From Psychroflexus salis (GTDB lineage Bacteria > Bacteroidota > Bacteroidia > Flavobacteriales > Flavobacteriaceae), in assembly GCF_014640175.1 (NCBI RefSeq), contig NZ_BMGL01000005.1:142870-206869 (forward strand): 64,000 nucleotides of DNA. The letters are read 5' to 3'. A program made the position numbers and the translations under genes. The notes under the pieces were generated by a model, which was not told the DNA's origin, made no database searches, and worked only from the letters and a program-made list of their open reading frames with translations. Shown here in pieces: positions 8,707 through 16,927 of the stretch (position 1 is the first letter of the stretch; every line of letters starts with the position of its first letter).

Positions 8707-11619
8707 TTAATCACTTATTAGAGCTTCATATATAATTTCTTGGATTCTAGTTCTAACATTAGATTGTATTAGTTTTTTATTGTTAGCGTCTGGAAACGTA
8801 CGATTAGATAAAAATACATAAATTATATCTTCATCGGGGTCAGCCCATGCATAAGTTCCCGTAAAACCAGAATGTCCAAAACTATTCATCGATAAGCAGC
8901 CACAAGTAGGACCCAAATCTTCAAGTTGTGGTTTATCGAATACAATTCCGCGTCTAACTTCATCATCACAATAATAGCAGGTATTAAATTTATCGATGGT
9001 TTCTGGTAACAAGTATTGTTTTCCTGCATAATTTCCACCTGTATTATACATCATCATTATTTTGGCAACGTCTTCAGCATTACCAAATAATCCAGCATGT
9101 CCACCCACTCCACCTAACATAGCAGCACCTTGGTCGTGCACAGTTCCTTGTACAATTTGCTTGCGCCAAAGTAAGTCGTTTTCTGAAGGGACTATTTGTT
9201 CTAATTTAAAATAATTTAAAGGGAAATACCGTAAGTTTTCCAATTGCATGCTTCCATAAAAAAAGCTTTTAGCAAGTTGATTTATAGGTTTACCATAAAT
9301 ATTTTCTAAGTAAGGCTTTATTATATAAAATGGCAAATCGCTATACTTGTATTCTTGTTTATTAAGTAATTCAGAATTTTTAATTTCTTTATAGATGCTG
9401 TCTTTATAGTCTGTACGTAAAAACAATTGCGATGCTACTGGTATTGAAAATTCTTCTGAATAATTGGGTTGATAATACGTATCAAAATTATCTAAAGTAT
9501 TTTTATAAAATGGTATCCAAGATTGCAAACCTGCGTAATGCGAAAAAAGTCTTTTTAAAGATAAATTTGCCTTATTTGTCGATTTATATTCTTCCAAAAT
9601 ATCACCTAACTTAGAAGTTTCTATATCTAGATACGCTTGCTCCTGAGCAAGCATTAAGATGGGAAGCGTTCCTAAAATTTTGGTTAAAGAAGCCAAATCG
9701 TATATACTATTGCTCGTAACTGGAATTTTACGTTCGTAAGTATGGTAACCAAAGTTTTTTTGATACACAATTTCGTTTTCTTTTGCCACTAAAATTTGAA
9801 AACCAGGTGCCATTTTTTCTGCTAAAATTTCATCTGCTATGCTATCAATCTTAGAAAAAATAGAATAATTAAAATTCTTATTTATCGGGTTAGCATAGCC
9901 AAACAAATTAATGGCTTTAGTTTGTAAACCTGTTCCTTCGGGAAAGGAATTTCGAATACTAACCGGTAATTTTCCTGAAATAGGTTTTGCCCCAAATAGC
10001 ATTTGAGCTGCTAAACTTTGCGCGATTTCAGTATTTTGATAAGCTTGTAAAATCACTTCTGTATTGATATAGCTTTGTAAGTCTGAAAGCGCGTAAGGAC
10101 TAGAAAAATTAACTAAATAAACCCTGTTATTTTCACTGATAAAGTCGATAATTTCTTTGTCACTTTTAGATAAGGCATAAGATTTCCAAGGATTTGAATT
10201 AGAAACATGGTAACCGATAATGACCTGATCGTACTTTTCAAGATTATTTTTATTTGAAGCTTCCTTCAACGAAATTTGATCGATTTGATGGTATGTATTC
10301 AGTCTATTCAAAAAAGCCTGTCCATCCGCATCTCCTAATTTTAAATAGGCCATTTTTTCTTTATGGTTATTTAGGATAGGTAAAGCAGCCATATCATTTT
10401 TAACTAAAGTAATTGCATTTTGAAAGGCTAACTCTTCTATCGCTTCATTTTCAATTGTATGTAAATCTTCATATAAATGCTTTGTATTTACCAATCTATT
10501 TTCATGAAGGCCGGCTAAATACTTCGCCATCAGGATTTTTTTTACCGAATTCGCCAAACGCTTTTCAGAAAAAACTTCATCAACATAAGCTGCATGTATT
10601 TCTTCGATAGCTTGCGGTATATCTTCTGAAATTAACAACACATCGTTACCCGCTAAAAATGCATCTAAATCTACTTTTCCTGGTTTACTATACTGGCTTA
10701 CGCCCTTCATATTTAGGGCATCGGTAATAATTAAACCTTTAAATTGAAGTTCGTTTTGAAGCAAATTAGTAACAACTTTTTGCGATAAAGTTGTGGGCAA
10801 ACCCGATTTTGTTTCTAAAGATGGTACGTTGAGATGAGCTACCATGACACTGTGAACACCAGCTTCAAAAAGCTTATGAAAGGGATACAATTCTACTTCA
10901 CGAATACGTTCTTCAGTAAATTCAATACTAGGTAAAGTTTTATGCGAATCTTGAGAAGTATCGCCATGCCCTGGAAAATGTTTTGCATTGCTCAACACAC
11001 CAGCATCGCGCATTCCTTGCATAAATGCAATGGCGTTGTTGGCAACACGCACTTTATTTTCACCAAACGAACGATTTCCAATTATAGGATTTTGGGGGTT
11101 GGTATTTAAATCGGCAACCGGGGCAAAATTAATGTGAACCCCTAAACGTTTGTTGTGTTTACCAATTTGGTAACCTACTTTTTGAACTATTTCTGGATTT
11201 TGAATGGCTCCAAGAGTCATGTTCCAAGGAAAAGCAAAAGTTGAATCTAAGCGCATAGCCAAACCCCATTCTGCGTCCATACCTATTAGCAATGGCACTT
11301 TAGAAGCATTTTGGTAAGTATTGTTTAATTTAGCTTGCCGAACAGGTCCACCCTTAGAAAAAATAATCCCGCCAATACCATAATTTTCGATTAAGAATTT
11401 TGCTTTATTGGTATGCTTATCGTCTTTTTCTGAAAAAACATCGACCATAAAAAGCTGTGCAATTTTCTCTTTGGTACTTAGGCTTTGGTAAACTGAATCG
11501 ACCCATTTTTGCTGAGCTTTTTCATTTTCAGCCAACAAAGGATTGATTTGTGCAATAGTTTCAGCGCATATAAAAAAACAAGTGAATAGGAAAATCCAGC
11601 TAAATTTAGTGTTTATCAT
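8707..11619 (-). CDS. Exported GH3 beta-N-acetylhexosaminidase fused to a serine beta-lactamase-like domain
   Basis: 970 residues. A signal peptide (about 1-24, ending in IAQ) is followed by a NagZ-like GH3 domain (about 35-370) with KHFPGHGDTSQDSH near 211-224 and nucleophile Asp in TDALNM near 300. A GH3 C-terminal-like region comes next, then a class C beta-lactamase/esterase domain (about 590-960) with SLTK near 641, YSD and HSGFTG. NagZ cleaves GlcNAc-anhydroMurNAc in peptidoglycan recycling; the second domain may cut peptides or esters. The fusion is known in Bacteroidota and the export signal means it acts in the periplasm or at the surface. The short gap to its upstream neighbour suggests one transcript. 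Confidence 0.9.
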   Translation of the reverse strand: MINTKFSWIFLFTCFFICAETIAQINPLLAENEKAQQKWVDSVYQSLSTKEKIAQLFMVDVFSEKDDKHTNKAKFLIENYGIGGIIFSKGGPVRQAKLNNTYQNASKVPLLIGMDAEWGLAMRLDSTFAFPWNMTLGAIQNPEIVQKVGYQIGKHNKRLGVHINFAPVADLNTNPQNPIIGNRSFGENKVRVANNAIAFMQGMRDAGVLSNAKHFPGHGDTSQDSHKTLPSIEFTEERIREVELYPFHKLFEAGVHSVMVAHLNVPSLETKSGLPTTLSQKVVTNLLQNELQFKGLIITDALNMKGVSQYSKPGKVDLDAFLAGNDVLLISEDIPQAIEEIHAAYVDEVFSEKRLANSVKKILMAKYLAGLHENRLVNTKHLYEDLHTIENEAIEELAFQNAITLVKNDMAALPILNNHKEKMAYLKLGDADGQAFLNRLNTYHQIDQISLKEASNKNNLEKYDQVIIGYHVSNSNPWKSYALSKSDKEIIDFISENNRVYLVNFSSPYALSDLQSYINTEVILQAYQNTEIAQSLAAQMLFGAKPISGKLPVSIRNSFPEGTGLQTKAINLFGYANPINKNFNYSIFSKIDSIADEILAEKMAPGFQILVAKENEIVYQKNFGYHTYERKIPVTSNSIYDLASLTKILGTLPILMLAQEQAYLDIETSKLGDILEEYKSTNKANLSLKRLFSHYAGLQSWIPFYKNTLDNFDTYYQPNYSEEFSIPVASQLFLRTDYKDSIYKEIKNSELLNKQEYKYSDLPFYIIKPYLENIYGKPINQLAKSFFYGSMQLENLRYFPLNYFKLEQIVPSENDLLWRKQIVQGTVHDQGAAMLGGVGGHAGLFGNAEDVAKIMMMYNTGGNYAGKQYLLPETIDKFNTCYYCDDEVRRGIVFDKPQLEDLGPTCGCLSMNSFGHSGFTGTYAWADPDEDIIYVFLSNRTFPDANNKKLIQSNVRTRIQEIIYEALISD

Positions 11620-11628
11620 GAAATTTAC

Positions 11629-12111
11629 TTAAAGTAAGCGCTTATGCCAAGATTCCGTCATGGGAACTTCCCAAAACTCGTTAAATTCTTGTTTAGTATG
11701 TACTAGGTTATTAAAGACAATTGTATTAGGAGAAACCGACTTGTTTTTCACCATTTTTTTAAATTCCTTTAAATCTTTATAAGCAATAAACTTACCTTGT
11801 TTAAAACTCACATTCATTCGGTCTAACAATTCTACATCGTAGGTTTTTTCTAATCCTTGAATAAAGTGCACAGAAGCATCTATAGAACAACCCGATGCGG
11901 TAGATTCGTTTTGGTCTAGACCAAAAACAATAAAACGATTGTAAGGCAATTGAAACCCAGCTTGAAGCTGTGCACCATGGGCAGTCCATTCTTCTAAAAA
12001 AGCCGAAATTCGAACTTTCAATTCTGCTACTTCATCTTCTGTAAAAGTTCGGTTGCATTGGTATACCCAAATGCGTGAATCATCTGGTAAGGCATTAAAG
12101 TCTATTAGCAT
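11629..12111 (-). CDS. Conserved Bacteroidota protein mislabelled 'ABC transporter ATPase'
   Basis: 160 residues, cytoplasmic by lack of a signal. Homologues are often called ABC transporter ATPase, but no Walker A, signature or Walker B motif is present, so the label is not supported. Visible marks are IWVYQCNRTFTEDE, WTAHGAQLQAGF and a centre with a SGCSIDAS motif containing a cysteine. The conserved Asp/His/Cys set could form a site, but I cannot assign one. It follows the Fe-S protein gene by two bases, which ties it to that module. Confidence 0.7.
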   Translation of the reverse strand: MLIDFNALPDDSRIWVYQCNRTFTEDEVAELKVRISAFLEEWTAHGAQLQAGFQLPYNRFIVFGLDQNESTASGCSIDASVHFIQGLEKTYDVELLDRMNVSFKQGKFIAYKDLKEFKKMVKNKSVSPNTIVFNNLVHTKQEFNEFWEVPMTESWHKRLL

Positions 12112-12113
12112 AT

Positions 12114-12905
12114 TTAAAGGTCTTCAGCATTAGCAATCATTTCGGCAACATCAAGGACTTCAATCGAATCTTCTTTTTCTTTATTTTTAACACCGTCGGA
12201 CATCATGGTGTTGCAAAATGGGCATCCAGCAGCAACTACATCAGGTTTGGTTTCCAAGGCTTCTTCAGTACGGTGAATGTTTACTTCTTTGTCTCCTTTT
12301 TCGGCATCCTTAAACATTTGCGCGCCTCCTGCTCCACAACACAAACCTCGGCTTTTGCACGATTTCATTTCAACAAGTTCGACTTCTAGTTTACGCAATA
12401 AATCCCTTGGTGCTTCATATTCATCGTTAGCTCTACCCAAGTAACACGGATCATGAAAAGTAATTCGTTTACCCTTGTATTTACCACCTTCCACTTTTAA
12501 CCTTCCTTCATTTAAAAGGGATTTTAAAAACTGGGTGTGGTGCATCACTTGGTAGTTTCCACCGAGTTCGGGGTATTCATTTTTTATGGTATTGAAACAA
12601 TGTGGGCATGCAGTGACTACTTTTTCAATTTCGTAGGCATTCATCACTTCAATATTAGTCATGGCTTGCATTTGAAAGAGAAACTCGTTTCCAGCTCTTT
12701 TAGCTGGATCGCCAGTACAGCCTTCTTCAGCTCCTAAAACAGCAAAATCTACTCCTGCTTTATGCAATAACTTTACAAAAGCTTTGGTTATTTTTTTGGC
12801 TCTGTCGTCGAAACTTCCTGCACATCCAACCCAAAATAATACTTCAGGTTTTTTGTTTTCTGCCATATATTGTGCCATTGTTGGCACTGAAATCTGTTCG
12901 CTCAT
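12114..12905 (-). CDS. CCG-domain iron-sulfur protein (HdrB/HdrD C-terminal-like)
   Basis: 263 residues with two cysteine-rich CCG domains. The first has Cys28, Cys63 and CPHC at 100-103; the second has Cys154, CCGAGG at 189-194 and CPFC at 228-231. In heterodisulfide reductase such domains hold the noncubane [4Fe-4S] clusters that act on disulfides; in lactate and glycolate enzymes they pass electrons. There is no signal, so it is cytoplasmic. With the membrane Fe-S protein upstream it makes a split version of an HdrDE-like complex. The first domain has a single Cys where the motif usually has Cys-Cys, so its cluster may differ. Confidence 0.85.
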   Translation of the reverse strand: MSEQISVPTMAQYMAENKKPEVLFWVGCAGSFDDRAKKITKAFVKLLHKAGVDFAVLGAEEGCTGDPAKRAGNEFLFQMQAMTNIEVMNAYEIEKVVTACPHCFNTIKNEYPELGGNYQVMHHTQFLKSLLNEGRLKVEGGKYKGKRITFHDPCYLGRANDEYEAPRDLLRKLEVELVEMKSCKSRGLCCGAGGAQMFKDAEKGDKEVNIHRTEEALETKPDVVAAGCPFCNTMMSDGVKNKEKEDSIEVLDVAEMIANAEDL

Positions 12906-12916
12906 AAAGCTTTATT

Positions 12917-13339
12917 TTATTCTTTAAACACTTCTATAGTTACATTTTTTTCGATTAAGTCTGTAAACTTACCTTTGTAGCGTGTTGCTCGTACTAAGTG
13001 GTTATCGATCCAGTGGTAATTTCCACCCCGTGGTTTACCCATTAATAGCGAATGGTATTTAAAGCCATTATCTGTAAGCCATTTTTCAGTAATTGCGCGA
13101 TGATCTTCTGTTCTGGAAGTAAAAAAACAAATTCGGTGTCCTTTTTCAAACCATCTATTAACTGTCGCTAAAGCATCTGGAAAAGCTATGCAGGTTGCCA
13201 TTCTTTCAGGTTCTTCATTAGGAACGTCTTCGGTAATGGTACCATCTATATCAATTAAATAATTTTTTACATCGTCTGGTAAAACTGGACTAATATATTC
13301 ATCTCCAGCTTTTGCTTTTTTCAATAAATCATCACTCAT
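12917..13339 (-). CDS. Small HAD-like phosphatase ('phosphoheptose isomerase'-labelled)
   Basis: 140 residues from the ATG at 13337-13339. A longer frame could start at 13357 but would overlap the upstream gene's stop, so the shorter start is preferred. The HAD signature is YLIDIDGT with Asp30 and Asp32, followed by CFFTSR as motif II and a basic WHIDN-like end (NYHWIDNHL). Homologues in Bacteroidota are called phosphoheptose isomerase without isomerase motifs. HAD enzymes are mostly Mg-dependent phosphatases; the substrate is unknown. Its place between the two Fe-S genes is conserved-looking and hints at a shared pathway. Confidence 0.78.
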   Translation of the reverse strand: MSDDLLKKAKAGDEYISPVLPDDVKNYLIDIDGTITEDVPNEEPERMATCIAFPDALATVNRWFEKGHRICFFTSRTEDHRAITEKWLTDNGFKYHSLLMGKPRGGNYHWIDNHLVRATRYKGKFTDLIEKNVTIEVFKE

Positions 13340-13349
13340 AAACTTAGTT

Positions 13350-14684
13350 TTATACACCTTCTTCTGCCCATTTTAATCGGTCTTGCTGATTATATGGCCA
13401 AGGTGCAGCGTTATTTTCAATATTACTCATTGCATTATTTAATTCTGATGGAGCAGCACTTTGTTCCATAACCAAGTATTGACGCATGTCCATAATAATC
13501 GATAATGGATCAATACCAATTGGACAAGCTTCTACACAAGCATTACAAGTTGTACATGCCCAAAGCTCTTCTCGTGAAATATAATCGTCTAAGAGTTGCT
13601 TTCCATCGTCTTGAAACTCACCTTTGTTTTTATTTAAATTGAGTCCGACTTCTTCTAAACGATCACGGGTGTCCATCATTATTTTTCGAGGTGAAAGCTT
13701 TTTTCCTGTTTGATTTGCAGGACATTCTGATGTGCATCTTCCACATTCTGTACAGGTGTAAGAACTTAAAAGTTGAAACCAGTTTAAATCGGTTACATCT
13801 GAAGCGCCAAATTTTTCGGGTATTTCTTCAGCATCATCTTCAGCGAATTCTGCAAATGGGTCGGCATTGGGATCCATCATTAACTTCACTTCGTTGGTAA
13901 CCGATGCTAAATTTTTAAATCTTCCCTTTTGCTCTAAATTGGAATAATACACATTTGGGAAAGCTAATAAAATGTGTAGATGTTTAGAATAGTATAAGTA
14001 ATTCAAGAAAATTAAAATTCCTATAATATGAGCCCACCACGCACTGCGTTCTAGCACCACTAAAGATGGGTTGGACATATTTTCAATTAAAGGCAAAATA
14101 AATTGACTAATAGGATAAGCCCCTGCTTCTACGTAACCTTGGTATTCGTTAAGTTGCAATTGGTAATCGGCCGCATTCATGGTTAAAAACAAAAGCATCA
14201 ACACAACTTCAAAATACAAAATGTAGTTGGCATCGTTTTTTGGCCAGCCTTTTAATTCTTTAGAAAGAAAACGCTTTATATTCATTACATTTCTTCTTAT
14301 CCAAAAAATGATTACTGAAAGCAATACTAAAAAGGCTAAGATTTCGAAGCTACCGATTAAAAAATTATAAACTGGACCTAAAAATGAAAAAACACGGTGC
14401 GTGCCAGCGATTCCGTCGATAATAATTTCTAAAACTTCAATGTTTATAATTACGAATCCTACATACACAATAACATGAAGAAAACCTGCAATAGGACGCG
14501 TAAGCATTTTGGATTGGCCTAAAGCAACACGCATCATTTTTTTAAATCGCTCTTGTTTTTTATCTTTTCGTTCTACATCTTTTCCTAGTAAAATATTTCT
14601 TCTGAGTTGCTTCACATTTTTTACAAAAAAAAGGACGGCAGCGCTAAAGGCTAGCAAAAAAATTATTTGTGGTAAATACTGCAT
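13350..14684 (-). CDS. Membrane-bound 2x[4Fe-4S] oxidoreductase subunit (HdrE/NarI-like N-terminus)
   Basis: 444 residues. There are about six membrane helices in the first 245 residues, with histidines (His70, His219, His235, His237) placed as possible haem b ligands as in NarI/HdrE-type subunits. An acidic linker follows, then two ferredoxin-type motifs: Cys311, 314, 317, 321 and Cys377, 380, 383, 387. Such proteins exchange electrons with menaquinone and pass them to a soluble CCG protein; that partner is encoded two genes downstream. The start ATG lies 5 bases after the MlaD stop, so all belong to one operon. The electron acceptor is unknown. Confidence 0.85.
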   Translation of the reverse strand: MQYLPQIIFLLAFSAAVLFFVKNVKQLRRNILLGKDVERKDKKQERFKKMMRVALGQSKMLTRPIAGFLHVIVYVGFVIINIEVLEIIIDGIAGTHRVFSFLGPVYNFLIGSFEILAFLVLLSVIIFWIRRNVMNIKRFLSKELKGWPKNDANYILYFEVVLMLLFLTMNAADYQLQLNEYQGYVEAGAYPISQFILPLIENMSNPSLVVLERSAWWAHIIGILIFLNYLYYSKHLHILLAFPNVYYSNLEQKGRFKNLASVTNEVKLMMDPNADPFAEFAEDDAEEIPEKFGASDVTDLNWFQLLSSYTCTECGRCTSECPANQTGKKLSPRKIMMDTRDRLEEVGLNLNKNKGEFQDDGKQLLDDYISREELWACTTCNACVEACPIGIDPLSIIMDMRQYLVMEQSAAPSELNNAMSNIENNAAPWPYNQQDRLKWAEEGV

Positions 14685-14689
14685 ATTGT

Positions 14690-15637
14690 TTATTTTTTCT
14701 CTTCTGGTTTAGAATATTCTTTATCTTTTTTACCAAAAATAGAAAAATGCACATATCGCTTTGGATTCAGCTTCATATCTTCTAACAATTCTTCCAATTG
14801 TTTAGTAGATGCTTCTAAATTATTGTACAATTTTTCATCTTTTAGTAACTTACCCATATTACCTTCACCATTTTGAAGACCTTTTGCAAGCCCATTCAAA
14901 TTTTCAAGTGTTTCAGAAAGATTTGCAATGCTTTCGCTGATGTTAGCATTTGCGAGTGTATCGGATATATTTACTAGATTTTCGGATGCTTTATTAAAAT
15001 TGCTAAGTGTTTCAGAAAAATTAGTTTTATTATTTTTTAATAGCAGATTGGCTTCTTCTGAAGTATTTTTAAAAGAAACCAGTGCTTCATCTAAATGAGT
15101 AACTGAATTTTTTAACGAAGTCCTAGTTTCAGCATCAAAGATCTTATTAATTGATGTTAGCAGAGTATCTAAATCAACTAAAGTATTTTCCATTTTTTGC
15201 TGTAATGGAGCTAACTTATCATTAACCAATTCCATTAAGCCATCGTCTACTTGGCCAGGTAGTGTATCTCCAGATTTTGCGATTTCTTGGATATTGTAAT
15301 CTGGAACTATAGCCATGGATTTACCTCCTATAAAATCGCCACCATAAATTTTAGCAATTGAATTTTTTGAAAAATTAAAATCGTTATTAATACTTAAAGT
15401 TACTACTATTTTTCCGCTTTCATTTAAAAAACGAATATTGGACACTGTACCAATGCGCAAGCCATTAATGGTAATTTCGGAAGATTGGCTTAAACCTTCT
15501 ACATCGTCGTAAACTACATAAAATGTTCTAGATTGTTCAAAAAGGTTTTCTCCTTTTAAGTAGTTGTACCCAAAAATAACCAGCAATACTGCTGTAATAC
15601 CTAGAAGTCCAACTTTAAATTCGTTTGTAATTTTCAA
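14690..15637 (-). CDS. mlaD: MlaD/MCE-domain lipid transport protein
   Basis: 315 residues. One N-terminal membrane helix (about 8-28) anchors it in the inner membrane. An MCE domain (about 37-115; FYVVYDDVEGLSQSSEITINGLRIG) follows, then a long coiled-coil tail (about 125-290) with repeated Leu/Asn/Thr heptads. MCE proteins form hexameric rings or tubes that carry lipids across the periplasm. The usual MlaE permease and MlaF ATPase genes are not adjacent; in many Bacteroidota they are elsewhere. Upstream is the amidase gene, downstream the Fe-S membrane protein. Confidence 0.88.
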   Translation of the reverse strand: MKITNEFKVGLLGITAVLLVIFGYNYLKGENLFEQSRTFYVVYDDVEGLSQSSEITINGLRIGTVSNIRFLNESGKIVVTLSINNDFNFSKNSIAKIYGGDFIGGKSMAIVPDYNIQEIAKSGDTLPGQVDDGLMELVNDKLAPLQQKMENTLVDLDTLLTSINKIFDAETRTSLKNSVTHLDEALVSFKNTSEEANLLLKNNKTNFSETLSNFNKASENLVNISDTLANANISESIANLSETLENLNGLAKGLQNGEGNMGKLLKDEKLYNNLEASTKQLEELLEDMKLNPKRYVHFSIFGKKDKEYSKPEEKK

Positions 15638-15676
15638 AATAATCGATTTATTAATTTGCTAATTTATGAATCTTAT

Positions 15677-16798
15677 TTAGTTCATTTTTGATTTTAAAGC
15701 TTTACTTAACGAAATTTTTTCACCTAGTGCATTGTCGTATGCCACAATAAATGCAGATGTAAAACCTTTTTTCTTTACATGCTCTAAATTATCTTCAGCT
15801 TCTATATAATCTAATGTAGATTTATAGTAATATCTGTAAAAACGACCGTCGTATTCGCGCGTAAGGTTTTCTAATCCTTTAAAATTTTGTGGAGTCGGAT
15901 CTAATTTACTGGAGCCTGCTGCTACTTGCACTTTAAAAACAATACCATCTTCTACCTGAACATCTTCAACATTTTCTTTTTGTTCTTGTTTAATTTTGCT
16001 TACTTCTTCTGTGATGTCAATAATATTTATATTTTCTTTATATTGTATTACTGCATCAACAATTTGTTTAGCTAACTGGTATTTTCCACTTTCTGATTTT
16101 AAGTAATCCGCATCGACTTTATTTGTTATAAAGCCTAGTTCTACTAATATGCTTGGCATGTAAGTTTCTCTTAACACCAAAAAGTTATCTTGTCTAACAC
16201 CTCTATCTTTTTGCTTTAATTTTTGAATTACATTATTTTGTACGTAGCTAGCTAATAAGATACTTTGATCTAAGTATTCTTCTTGCATAAGCATATATGT
16301 TAAAATAGATTCAGGTGAATTAGAATTGTAATTACTATAAGTTACTTCGTAATCTTCTTCTAAGTAAATTGCCGAATTTTCTCGCATTGCGGTGTTTAAA
16401 TTATCTTTGGTACGGGCTATACCAAATACAAAGGTTTCAAAACCACGTGGATTTACACTACTAACCCCATTACAATGTATAGAAACAAATAAGTCGGCCT
16501 TACTTTTATTTGCAATGTCTGCTCTTCTTTTTAAGCCAATAAACTCGTCGGTAGTTCGGGTATATAGAACTTCAACATCATCTCTTTTGGCTAACAAAGC
16601 ACCAATTTTTAAGGTAGTAGACAACGCAACATCTTTTTCTTGCAAGCGATTGCCAATGGTTCCAGGATCTTTCCCACCGTGTCCTGCATCTAAAACTACT
16701 TTTATTTTATTGGAATAATCTTGTGCGTAGCAAGTTTCTTTTTGTAATACAAGCAAGCTTATAAACATACTAAAAGCCAGCCATTTTATTGCATTCAT
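15677..16798 (-). CDS. N-acetylmuramoyl-L-alanine amidase (Amidase_3) with SPOR-like tail
   Basis: 373 residues from the ATG at 16796-16798, which gives a normal signal peptide (MNAIKWLAF to CYAQ). An in-frame ATG at 16861 adds 21 residues and would spoil it, though it cannot be excluded. The zinc amidase motifs are VLDAGHGGKDPG, SIHCNG and LVELGFITN (His, His, Glu ligands, with the first Glu expected in NSAIYLEEDYE). It cleaves the amide bond between MurNAc and L-Ala in the periplasm, for daughter-cell separation. The C-terminal region (about 290-365) looks like a SPOR-type domain that binds denuded septal glycan. It is divergent from the LptD-like gene. Confidence 0.9.
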   Translation of the reverse strand: MNAIKWLAFSMFISLLVLQKETCYAQDYSNKIKVVLDAGHGGKDPGTIGNRLQEKDVALSTTLKIGALLAKRDDVEVLYTRTTDEFIGLKRRADIANKSKADLFVSIHCNGVSSVNPRGFETFVFGIARTKDNLNTAMRENSAIYLEEDYEVTYSNYNSNSPESILTYMLMQEEYLDQSILLASYVQNNVIQKLKQKDRGVRQDNFLVLRETYMPSILVELGFITNKVDADYLKSESGKYQLAKQIVDAVIQYKENINIIDITEEVSKIKQEQKENVEDVQVEDGIVFKVQVAAGSSKLDPTPQNFKGLENLTREYDGRFYRYYYKSTLDYIEAEDNLEHVKKKGFTSAFIVAYDNALGEKISLSKALKSKMN

Positions 16799-16874
16799 AT
16801 TAAAAATAGACAAAGACATAAAGATAGGATTAGATATAATTTGCATTTTTAGTTTAGACATATAAAATTATATG

Positions 16875-16882
16875 TAATTTTG
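16875..16882 (+). promoter_or_regulatory. -7 box TAATTTTG for the LptD-like gene
   Basis: Exact match to TAnnTTTG on the + strand, about 45 bases upstream of the TTG start at 16928. No TTG was found 17-23 bases upstream of it. Shares the small divergent gap with the amidase promoter. Confidence 0.5.
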
Positions 16883-16907
16883 GCAATTCAATTTTGAACA
16901 ATAAATT

Positions 16908-16915
16908 CAAAAATA
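16908..16915 (-). promoter_or_regulatory. -7 box TATTTTTG for the amidase operon
   Basis: Reads TATTTTTG on the - strand, an exact TAnnTTTG match, upstream of the amidase-mlaD-Fe-S run. Together with 16875-16882 it forms a face-to-face (overlapping) divergent promoter pair. Confidence 0.5.
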
Positions 16916-16927
16916 GCACAATTCATC

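Noticed and set aside
11629..12111. ABC transporter ATPase label often given to this family
   Set aside because: No Walker A, signature or Walker B motif is present.
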